DNA from: Siminovitchia fordii DSM 16014 = CIP 108821
GTDB lineage: Bacteria > Bacillota > Bacilli > Bacillales > Bacillaceae_C
Reading direction: 5' to 3'
DNA length: 47,186 bases
Assembly (NCBI RefSeq): GCF_000374565.1
Contig: NZ_KB894711.1
Span: forward strand, 1-47,186
The notes under the pieces are model-generated. The model saw only the letters and a program-made list of their open reading frames with translations. It was not told where the DNA came from and ran no database searches. This document shows positions 8,414 to 15,478 of this stretch, one piece after another (within the stretch, counting starts at the first letter, position 1; every line of letters starts with the position of its first letter). The translations under genes were made by a program, and so were the position numbers.

Positions 8414-9121
8414 ATGAGAGACTCGATCAAGCGAATAGCCCAACAGTTTATCGATTCCCACTTTCCTGAATCAGATATAGTCTTGATAGGTGGAAGTGCT
8501 GTTTATGGAAATTTAACAACAGAATCTGATATTGACTTAATTATTATGGATGAAACCGAAACACCAAGAATTGAATGTTATCACTTTCTTGGATGGAAAA
8601 TAGAGGCATTTATTTTTACGGCTTTATCTCTAGAGGTTGAATTTCAAACAGCTAGATATATAGGAATGCCCACCATTATTAAAATGTGTGCCGAAGGTCT
8701 GCTTTTAGAAGATAAACAAGGGAAGGGAAAGGAACTCCAACAAGAGGCAAAAAAGCTTTATGAACAGGGTCCTCAACCTTGGGATGAGGATCAAGTAAAT
8801 AAAGCAAGGTATCAAATGACAGACTTTTTGTCAGACTTTAGAAGTTCAGAAGACTTCGAAGAAAGTTTATTTATTTTAAATAAGTTAATAAATACGTTAA
8901 CTGAACTGGTTTTAAGGGCAGATGGCCATTGGTTTGGTGAAGGAAAGTGGGTTGCCAGGAATCTTAAATCATATGATAAAGTTATGTGTGATAAATTAGT
9001 TAAATATACAAAAACATACATGAATACAAATGATAAAACTGAACTCATTTCATTCATTCAATCTACACTTGATCATTATGGTGGAGAATTGTTTGTTGGT
9101 TATAAAAGATTCTTATTGTAA
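8414..9121 (+). CDS. Nucleotidyltransferase-fold protein
   Basis: A 235-residue protein. GGSAVYGNLTTESDIDLIIM at about 26-45 is the Pol-beta-like nucleotidyltransferase signature: GGS helix turn followed by the DxD metal pair. The all-helical C-terminal half fits aminoglycoside-adenylyltransferase-like and other MNT-type enzymes. No third carboxylate is certain by eye, so activity and substrate are open. I chose ATG 8414, which has GGGAGG 9 bases before it, over an earlier ATG at 8384 that lacks a binding site. It stands alone, 200 bases after the kinase. Confidence 0.75.
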   Translation: MRDSIKRIAQQFIDSHFPESDIVLIGGSAVYGNLTTESDIDLIIMDETETPRIECYHFLGWKIEAFIFTALSLEVEFQTARYIGMPTIIKMCAEGLLLEDKQGKGKELQQEAKKLYEQGPQPWDEDQVNKARYQMTDFLSDFRSSEDFEESLFILNKLINTLTELVLRADGHWFGEGKWVARNLKSYDKVMCDKLVKYTKTYMNTNDKTELISFIQSTLDHYGGELFVGYKRFLL

Positions 9122-9186
9122 GGGTTTCGAGGGGCGAGTGAATGAAGAAATCAATTGATGGGAACAGAGTCAACAGGTGAAGTGCG

Positions 9187-9232
9187 GGGATTGTCAAATA
9201 AAGTGTACTTACACACTTTATTTGACAATCCC
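9187..9232. repeat. Perfect 20-bp inverted repeat; dispersed repeat copy 1
   Basis: Bases 9187-9206 (GGGATTGTCAAATAAAGTGT) are mirrored exactly at 9213-9232 around a 6-base loop. There is no T-run on either side, so it is not a simple terminator. A diverged copy in the opposite orientation lies at 29308-29348. The arm resembles transposon ends (TTACACACTTTATTTGACA type), so it may be a miniature element or two fused insertion-sequence ends. Confidence 0.75.
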
Positions 9233-9388
9233 GGGGAAGCTTCAATTTTTCATTTTTTGGTTTAGTTTCAAAAAATGAAATGGTGGCTTCCTCTTATAGA
9301 ATCTTTTGTGGAGCATCTCACCGATCAATCTGATGATGTAAAGCTGATTCATCAAGAGAAGGCGGAACAGAGTCTGTTTTTGCGCATC

Positions 9389-9424
9389 ATAATAACATCT
9401 ACCCAACTGGATAGATGTTATTAT
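9389..9424. terminator. 13-bp inverted repeat at the 3' end of the lipoprotein gene
   Basis: ATAATAACATCTA (9389-9401) pairs perfectly with TAGATGTTATTAT (9412-9424). It sits just past the stop codon of the minus-strand lipoprotein gene. The flanks are AT-rich but lack a clean T-run, so it is a probable rather than certain terminator. Confidence 0.5.
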
Positions 9425-9426
9425 AA

Positions 9427-9972
9427 TTATTCTTTATTCAAGGGTATGTCCATATTGTTTGAATATTCTTCTACTTCTGGTGTCATCATCTCTACCACAG
9501 ATGCTTCCATCACCACATCTGCCATTGGTTCATCATCATTTGGCTGAAATTTGCTTATGTCAACCTCGTACATCGCAATCTTTTTGTCATTCAAAATTAT
9601 ATTGATGCCGACTATTTCAGCCCCTTCGATTTCTGGCTGTTGCAAAAAGTCATAGGTTTGAGTTGTCGCATGCTGAAATGCCATTCCGGGTTGTAGATTA
9701 TCATTCATTTTAATGATCAATGATACATAATTATTTATGTCAATTCCGTCCGTTACTTCCACACTCTTTGAATACTTATACATACTGGTATCAATGCTTG
9801 ATTCTTCTGTGGGTTCATCTTTTGGCTGATCCTTCGCTTCTTCTTTTGCTCGCTCTTTCTTTTCCTGTTTTGCATCTTCTTTGGGCTCTTTGTTCTCTGG
9901 TGCAGCTGTATTATCACCGCATGCTGATAAAAAAAGCATAGCAGCTGCTAGTAATAAAAGTAGCTTCTTCAA
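9427..9972 (-). CDS. Putative lipoprotein, unknown function
   Basis: A 181-residue protein with a lipoprotein signal: KKLLLLLAAAMLFLSAC with the lipobox LSAC and Cys at position 18, so it should be lipid-anchored on the outer face of the membrane. Residues 25-60 form a very charged, Lys/Glu/Pro-rich linker; the rest is a compact domain of about 115 residues with no motif I recognise. The start codon is TTG at 9972, supported by TAGGAGG nine bases upstream. It is monocistronic and ends at a 13-bp inverted repeat. Confidence 0.75.
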   Translation of the reverse strand: MKKLLLLLAAAMLFLSACGDNTAAPENKEPKEDAKQEKKERAKEEAKDQPKDEPTEESSIDTSMYKYSKSVEVTDGIDINNYVSLIIKMNDNLQPGMAFQHATTQTYDFLQQPEIEGAEIVGINIILNDKKIAMYEVDISKFQPNDDEPMADVVMEASVVEMMTPEVEEYSNNMDIPLNKE

Positions 9973-10663
9973 AATATATTCCTCCTACAAAATAGTTGCA
10001 GATTACATTGTCTAATATTTAGTAGTAGTTTTCAATAGAAAAGGTGCGATACTATTTTTCTTAATCATTTATTCAGCCTGAATCCTAGAAACAATTTACT
10101 TTTATCAAGGTATCGACAAACTCAATGGCAAATAGAAGTATATGGCTATATCCCATCTAGTTCTGCAAAATGGTGCAGGATTGGCATAATTCTTTCTCAC
10201 TGCTGCTTCAATGGTGGAGATTGTGGAATAGTACAGGGATGATCATCCTGAATTTGATGCTCTTAAGGCTTTAATAATGAGCGCTTCTTAGGAAAAGGAT
10301 ATCCTGTGGGAACTCGAGCGGAATCAGCAATGCTGACATAATTTAAAGGTCATGATTGTAGGAGAAATTTCCATAAAAACATTTCTAAATTCCGATATAA
10401 TATTTCTGATATTTTTATAAAAGAGTAGAACCTAATAGGGATTGATATCCTAATAAGCGGTTCATTCGTTACTGACTTAATGAGTTTTCCCTAAAGGGTT
10501 TTACCTGCATTCCTTTATAGTCCACCTGCATCTATGTAGGTAGTTTGAGATGTTACAAGTACTAATGAAGTTTACATATATGTTTATTTAAGAGAGTTGC
10601 TCCACGTAGGGACCATAGATAGTATGAATGTAGGGACTGGAAGATAATAAAATGTCCATGTAA
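9973..10663. other. Non-coding or decayed stretch
   Basis: I see no intact gene. A plus-strand frame near 10204-10330 reads in pieces (HPEFDALKALIMSAS, then EKDILWELERNQQC) interrupted by stops, which looks like a small decayed gene of unknown family. Confidence 0.4.
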
Positions 10664-10698
10664 CGAAAAAGAACAGGATGCTTTAAATCATCCTGTTC
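10664..10698 (-). terminator. Terminator of the M19 dipeptidase gene
   Basis: GAACAGGATG (10671-10680) pairs perfectly with CATCCTGTTC (10689-10698). Reading on the minus strand, the stem is followed by TTTTTC. Confidence 0.85.
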
Positions 10699-10706
10699 TC
10701 ACGTTT

Positions 10707-12113
10707 CTAATCGTTAATATAAAAGATTCTCGTTTCCCTTGTCACTTTTCCAGCCTTGTTTGCTGCTTCAAAGGTGACAACATGGAATCTTTCTTTTAAG
10801 CCTTCATTCAGCTCCAATGATATTGTAGATGTTTTTTTGTCAAAAGCAGGGGTATAGGGGATGCCGTCAACAATGACTCTAAAGCTGTTCGCGTCTATTT
10901 TAGCACCTTTTTCTGTTGTCACTTTAGCGGAAAGAAGCGGCGTTCTATCCTGGATGATCTCTCCCATTTGATACTCCGGTTTAATTGTAGGTCCTTTGCC
11001 AACATTCGCAGGGTTATGCTCAGCTGCCTTCTCCACTTCCTTCAAGACACGAAGCATATTTTTTCCAAGGATTTTTTCTATGTCCTGCTTTGTGTATCCT
11101 CTATCCACTAACTCCTCCGTTAATTTAGGCAGATAGGATACATTTGGGAGATCTTCGGGCAGGGTGGCGCCGTCATAGTCTGAACCGAGTCCAACATGGT
11201 CGATGCCAATCAAATTCACAACATGATCAATATGATCGACAACGTCTGTAATATAAGTGTTGGGTTTATTTGTCAAAAATGCCGGGTAGAAAACGATGTT
11301 GATCACACCGCCATTTTCTTTCAAGGCCTTTAATTGATCATCCGAAAGGTTGCGTTGGTGGTCTTTTATGGCTTTAACACCTGAATGGGAGGCTGCAATA
11401 GGCGCTTTGGAAACTTGAATGACATCCCAGAAAGTACTTTCGGCCATATGGGAAACGTCAATCACCATTCCCAATTTATTCATTTCTTTTGCCACTTCGG
11501 CTCCCAGATCCGTTAAGCCGCCCTCTGAAGGCGTTCTATTCGGATCGTTGTATTCCCTGTTGGCTCCTTCACCAAGTGCATTGGAGTAATTCCAGTTAAA
11601 TCCAATCTCTTTGATTCCCAGATCACGATATTGATGTAAAAGCTCAATCGCATTTTCTTCGTCCATGGAATAAGCACCTTCTATGGTTGGAACGGCTGCT
11701 ATTTTACCGGCATGGACTGTTTTTTCAATTTCTTTTAAAGAAGTTGAAATCTTAAATGTGTCAGGGTTATTTTTCTCTGTCCAATACAGTGCATTGATCA
11801 AGGCAAGCGTTCGACTGATGCTTCGAGGAGTATTATTATAGTATCCGGATGTATAGGCAGCAAAGAAAGGGACGTTGAGGCCTCCTGCCTGAAGTTTGGG
11901 TATGTCAACCTCAAAGGGTGTATCTTTTCCGATGTCCACCTTTGGAAGCCAAGTGCTGGAATCAACAACATTGCTCATGGTGTCGCTGTGGCCGTCTGTA
12001 ATAATAGAATTAAAATGGATTTCTTCCGGCGACATAGGCTTGGCCAAGGCTGAAGTAGAGTAAGAGAGGACAAAAAGAACTGTTAGTACAAGGTAAAACA
12101 GTTTTTTCTTCAA
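10707..12113 (-). CDS. Secreted membrane-dipeptidase family (M19) peptidase
   Basis: A 468-residue protein with a signal peptide (about 1-24, cleavage after ALA). The M19 renal-dipeptidase zinc ligands are visible: DGHSD (about 40-44), the bridging Glu in TIEGAY, IDVSH, AASHSG and GLGSDYDG. The family hydrolyses dipeptides, including some with D-residues. The last 80 residues form a beta-rich extra domain, probably Ig-like, not needed for catalysis. Start is TTG at 12113, supported by AAAGGAGG about 9 bases upstream. A TATAAT box lies about 40 bases upstream. Its neighbours are an amino-acid symporter and two secreted carboxypeptidases, which suggests a role in peptide scavenging. Confidence 0.88.
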   Translation of the reverse strand: MKKKLFYLVLTVLFVLSYSTSALAKPMSPEEIHFNSIITDGHSDTMSNVVDSSTWLPKVDIGKDTPFEVDIPKLQAGGLNVPFFAAYTSGYYNNTPRSISRTLALINALYWTEKNNPDTFKISTSLKEIEKTVHAGKIAAVPTIEGAYSMDEENAIELLHQYRDLGIKEIGFNWNYSNALGEGANREYNDPNRTPSEGGLTDLGAEVAKEMNKLGMVIDVSHMAESTFWDVIQVSKAPIAASHSGVKAIKDHQRNLSDDQLKALKENGGVINIVFYPAFLTNKPNTYITDVVDHIDHVVNLIGIDHVGLGSDYDGATLPEDLPNVSYLPKLTEELVDRGYTKQDIEKILGKNMLRVLKEVEKAAEHNPANVGKGPTIKPEYQMGEIIQDRTPLLSAKVTTEKGAKIDANSFRVIVDGIPYTPAFDKKTSTISLELNEGLKERFHVVTFEAANKAGKVTRETRIFYIND

Positions 12114-12464
12114 AATAATGCCTCCTTTTACATATATTACGAATAATTATACTATTCAAATTAAAGAGTTGGTATAGGGCGAACTATCTGTTTAACGAAT
12201 GACGGTTGGTAGTAATGGCTTACATGGCATGATTAACATTTTTAATGGAGTTGATATTTTTAGATGACACAAAGAGAATTTTTAAAAGAGAGGCAGATTT
12301 ACCGGAATTGGAACCTTAAAGCATTGGAAAGTATAACGGTAAAGCAACCTTTTGGGCATTGAATCATTTGAAGAACCCGAAGAGACAGTAGTGTTTGTGT
12401 TTAAAAGGGGCATCCCAATCCGGAATGCCCTTGATATTGAATCCTTATAAAATGTTCTTCAACA
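12114..12464. other. Intergenic stretch with terminator
   Basis: It holds the promoter side of the M19 gene and the terminator of the symporter gene (12401-12432). A 32-codon frame at 12264-12362 on the plus strand lacks a well-placed ribosome binding site and is probably not a gene. Confidence 0.5.
12401..12432 (-). terminator. Terminator of the symporter gene
   Basis: On the minus strand AAGGGCATTCC pairs, with one bulge, with GGGATGCCCCTT and is followed by TTTT. Confidence 0.7.
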
Positions 12465-13703
12465 TTAGACCACTTTATTGGAGCTTTGCTCCAAGGCTAC
12501 GTTTAATTTGTTTTCCGATGTGTTGATAATCACGGCTGCTGAAGCATCTCCCGTGACATTGACAGAGGTTCTGAACATATCTAAGAAGCGGTCCACTCCA
12601 GCTATGAGAGCGATTCCTTCTAAAGGTAAGTTGACAGCGGTTAGCACCATTGTCAGCATCACTAATCCGGCTCCCGGTACACCTGCAGTGCCAATGGATC
12701 CTAATGTAGCGATGAGAATGACCAGAAGAAATTGTTCAAATGTCAGTGAGACGGAGTAAAATTGAGCGATAAATAGGGTTGCAACGCCCATGTAGATTGC
12801 TGTTCCATCCATATTGATGGTTGCGCCCAGCGGTAAGACGAAGCTGCTGACTTCATTGGAAACACCCAGGTTATCTTCGCAGTTTTTCATGCTGACAGGC
12901 AATGTTCCCGAGCTGCTTTGTGTACTGAAGGCTACTACGCTGGCAGGCAAGATTCCTTTGAAAAATTTGATGGGACTCATTTTCCCGAAGGTTTTTACTG
13001 TAAATGAGTAGATGACCACGGCGTGTAAAATGCAGGCGACCCCTACAGAGAGTACCAGTTTGATCAAAGGAAGCAAAACGGAAGCCCCATATTCTCCGAT
13101 AATGGGGGCCATTAAACCGAATATGCCGATGGGGGCAAACTTCATGATGATTCCGGTGATCTTAAGCATTACTTCGGAGAGCCCAATAAAGAAATCCTGA
13201 AGAGGCTGCGCCTTTTTCCCCACCATTGTGATTCCTAACCCGATGAAAATGGCGAAGAAGATAATTTGCAGTATGTTGGCCTCCGCTAAAGCGGCAATAG
13301 GGTTAGTCGGGATGATGTTTAATAAAATATTGATGACGCCTTCTGTCTCAGGGGGAGGGGCTGCTTCAGAGGGGACTGAAATATTGACCCCTTTTCCTGG
13401 AGAAAATATACTGCCGAGAATTAATCCGATAGAAACCGCGCCAAATGTAGTGATTAAAAAATAACCAATGGTTTTACTTCCAATTCTACCTAATTTTTTA
13501 ATATCGCCTGTACTCGCTACTCCCATTACCAAAGTTGATAGGATGAGCGGCACGATAATGAACTTAATCAGGCGTAAAAAAAGGTCGCCCAATGGCTGAA
13601 CAACATTGATGGCAGGTCCAAAAACAATCCCTAAAATGACAGCGATTACAAAAGCGATTAAAATTTGAGTTAATAGTCCTAACCTTGCAATCCTCCTCAT
13701 CAT
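12465..13703 (-). CDS. Dicarboxylate/amino acid:cation symporter (DAACS family)
   Basis: A 412-residue membrane protein of the glutamate/aspartate/C4-dicarboxylate carrier family. The re-entrant loop STQSSSGTLP, the ion-site NMDGTA, the hairpin-2 segment GSIGTAGVPGAG and the helix-8 signature DRFLDMFRTSVNVTGD (Asp and Arg at the substrate site) are all intact. Proteins of this kind import glutamate, aspartate or dicarboxylates with sodium or protons. GAGGAGG lies 4 bases before the first ATG (13703) and 7 before the second (13700), so 13700 is equally likely. The promoter region at 13928-13970 carries a GlnL-type direct repeat, and a GlnK-like kinase is divergently encoded, which points to control by that two-component system. 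Confidence 0.9.
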   Translation of the reverse strand: MMRRIARLGLLTQILIAFVIAVILGIVFGPAINVVQPLGDLFLRLIKFIIVPLILSTLVMGVASTGDIKKLGRIGSKTIGYFLITTFGAVSIGLILGSIFSPGKGVNISVPSEAAPPPETEGVINILLNIIPTNPIAALAEANILQIIFFAIFIGLGITMVGKKAQPLQDFFIGLSEVMLKITGIIMKFAPIGIFGLMAPIIGEYGASVLLPLIKLVLSVGVACILHAVVIYSFTVKTFGKMSPIKFFKGILPASVVAFSTQSSSGTLPVSMKNCEDNLGVSNEVSSFVLPLGATINMDGTAIYMGVATLFIAQFYSVSLTFEQFLLVILIATLGSIGTAGVPGAGLVMLTMVLTAVNLPLEGIALIAGVDRFLDMFRTSVNVTGDASAAVIINTSENKLNVALEQSSNKVV

Positions 13704-13927
13704 ATTTCCTCCTCATTCAAATTGTTCGTTCGAGGTACAAAGGCATGGCAGCCAAGCTTTCCTTACCAATCTTAAGACCCGGATTTCAAGCAAAGGGAGA
13801 TTGGCAACTTAGTCCCGAAAACCTACTGCGAGCTTTTTGCTTTGTAAATTTCCGGAAACTTTACTGATAAGTCCTGCGCTTAAAGATTCATACTATTTAA
13901 ACAACTCCTTTACAAATTTGTTTTTCC

Positions 13928-13970
13928 ATTATAAAATTCGAACTACACTAATAAACAGAAAGTAACAAAA
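13928..13970 (-). promoter_or_regulatory. Symporter promoter with a GlnL-type activator site
   Basis: On the minus strand a TATAAT box (13933-13928) has only a weak -35. Just upstream, at 13970-13955, is TTTTGT-TACT-TTCTGT. This matches, with one mismatch, the direct repeat TTTTGT-N4-TTTTGT known for Bacillus subtilis GlnL (YcbB). A site centred about 40 bases before the start point next to a poor -35 is the classic arrangement for activation. The assignment rests on the encoded GlnL-like regulator at 20414. Confidence 0.6.
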
Positions 13971-14028
13971 TGATCTTGAAATAATTTTCATAGTGAGTTT
14001 CTGGCAAAAAGGAGGCAGTGATTCAGCT

Positions 14029-15372
14029 ATGAGTCTATCGAAAAATAGGGAAATGCAGATTTTTATTTTAATGCTACTCATTGTTCCTCTTGCTGGTGAA
14101 GTAAAATTCTATCCCTTTAACAATACCTTTCGAGTAAGCTTTGGAATGCCTACATTTTTCTTTTTTATATTGATATTGAAGAGGTATCCTGCCATTTTAT
14201 CGGGTGTTTTCGTTGGGTTCTCTGTAGTCGCTTTTCGTACTTTCATAGATATTCAACATTTCCCGCATTCTTTTCAAGCTCATTATCCAACCTTCTTCTA
14301 TTACTTTACCTTTGGTTGTTTATTTTACTTCTTAAAAGTTCGCCGCTTTTATGGCCGGCCTTTGCTAATCGGATCTCTGGGTGTCTTGTTTGATATTTTA
14401 GCAAGCTCAGCTGAGCTCACTTTTCAATACATTGCGTTCCAATCTCCTGTAACTTATGAGGATATACGTAAGGTGAGTATTATCGCCGTTTTCCGGGGTT
14501 TTTTTACCGTGGGCTTTTTTAATTTGATCATGTTATACGAAGCTCAATTGAGGAAAGAGGAGATGCATAAACAGAATGCCAAGCTGGTCATGATTATTTC
14601 CAACCTGTATGAAGAAGCGGTTCATTTACATAAAACTTTGAAAAACAGTGAAAATGTCACAAAGGAAGCCTACAATTTATATCAGCTTTTAAAAGAAATT
14701 GAAGTTAAAAAGACTTGCGTTCCAATCGAAAGGCTCTATCAAATCGCTCTCAAGATTGCCGGGGAGAGCCATGAGGTAAAAAAAGATAATCAAAGAATTT
14801 ATTCGGGGCTCTCAAAGCTGATATCAGATGAGGGCTTTTCGGAATATATGGATACACATGAACTGATGAACATTACCGCACAGGCTAATCAAAAATATGC
14901 GCGGTTATTGGGGAAAAACATTGAAATTTCATTTAATATGATTGGGGAACATCCGAAGTATCATGTGTATAAGGTTCTCTCCATCGTAAATAATCTTGTA
15001 ATCAATTCGATAGAGGCAATTAAAGGTGAGGGAGTTATCAGTATATACGTTTTTAAATATCAAGAAGTTGTTGAATTCCAAATCAGGGATGATGGCCCCG
15101 GGATCGGGTCCAGGCACAGACGGTTTATTTACAAGCCGGGATTTACGACTAAATATGATGAAAATGGAAAATTGTCCACGGGTATTGGACTTACATATGT
15201 AAAAGAGCTCGTTGAAAGCCTCGGTGGGGATATTTCGATGCAAAGCAAGCCGGAGATTACTGGAACTTGTTTTAAAATACGATTGCCCGTCATGAATCTG
15301 GTTCAATCAATGGATCATGGGGAAGATCAGTACGGACACCTGCAAGATGCCGTTGAATTGAAGGTGGAATAA
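14029..15372 (+). CDS. GlnK-like sensor histidine kinase
   Basis: About 447 residues. The N-terminal 180 residues hold about six membrane helices with little extracellular loop, as in the GlnK/YcbA sensor of Bacillus. The cytoplasmic part has a coiled linker with candidate phospho-acceptor histidines (EEAVHLHKTLKNS) and an ATPase domain with N-box NNLVINSIEAIK, G1 DDGPGIG and G2 GIGLTYVKELVESLGG. Its natural partner is the YcbB-domain regulator encoded at 20414, 5 kb away, behind two peptidase genes. Start ATG 14029 follows AAAGGAGG at a slightly long distance; a GTG at 13993 is the alternative. In B. subtilis this system senses glutamine; here glutamate or peptides would also fit. Confidence 0.8.
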   Translation: MSLSKNREMQIFILMLLIVPLAGEVKFYPFNNTFRVSFGMPTFFFFILILKRYPAILSGVFVGFSVVAFRTFIDIQHFPHSFQAHYPTFFYYFTFGCLFYFLKVRRFYGRPLLIGSLGVLFDILASSAELTFQYIAFQSPVTYEDIRKVSIIAVFRGFFTVGFFNLIMLYEAQLRKEEMHKQNAKLVMIISNLYEEAVHLHKTLKNSENVTKEAYNLYQLLKEIEVKKTCVPIERLYQIALKIAGESHEVKKDNQRIYSGLSKLISDEGFSEYMDTHELMNITAQANQKYARLLGKNIEISFNMIGEHPKYHVYKVLSIVNNLVINSIEAIKGEGVISIYVFKYQEVVEFQIRDDGPGIGSRHRRFIYKPGFTTKYDENGKLSTGIGLTYVKELVESLGGDISMQSKPEITGTCFKIRLPVMNLVQSMDHGEDQYGHLQDAVELKVE

Positions 15373-15379
15373 CAAAAAA

Positions 15380-15432
15380 GGGGTCAGACCCCCACAACGT
15401 TAACGCGTTAATGTACCGGGGGTCTGACCCCC
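15380..15432. repeat. GGGGTCAGACCCC-type intergenic repeat hairpin
   Basis: GGGGTCAGACCCCC (15380-15393) and GGGGGTCTGACCCCC (15418-15432) form a nearly perfect inverted pair; each arm is itself palindromic. The loop contains the 12-base palindrome TTAACGCGTTAA. Short repeats with this GGGTCAGACCC core occur between genes in many Bacillaceae. Here it separates convergent genes and may also terminate the kinase transcript. Confidence 0.75.
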
Positions 15433-15463
15433 AAAAAAATTCCCTCCATTGCTGAAGGGAATT
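15433..15463 (-). terminator. Terminator of the large M14 carboxypeptidase gene
   Basis: AATTCCCT (15438-15445) pairs with AGGGAATT (15456-15463); on the minus strand the stem runs into a T-tract (complement of 15433-15439). Confidence 0.8.
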
Positions 15464-15478
15464 CTAAATTCTTAAATA

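Noticed and set aside
9187-9232. Terminator for the nucleotidyltransferase gene
   Set aside because: The palindrome has no T-run on either strand and a related copy exists elsewhere, which fits a mobile repeat better.
9275-9547. Plus-strand 90-codon frame over the lipoprotein gene end
   Set aside because: Its second half lies antisense to the lipoprotein gene and it runs through a 13-bp inverted repeat. The first 35 residues faintly recall a KH-domain protein start, but this is too weak to call.
12478-13464. Series of plus-strand frames opposite the symporter gene
   Set aside because: They are antisense frames of a well-supported membrane protein gene.
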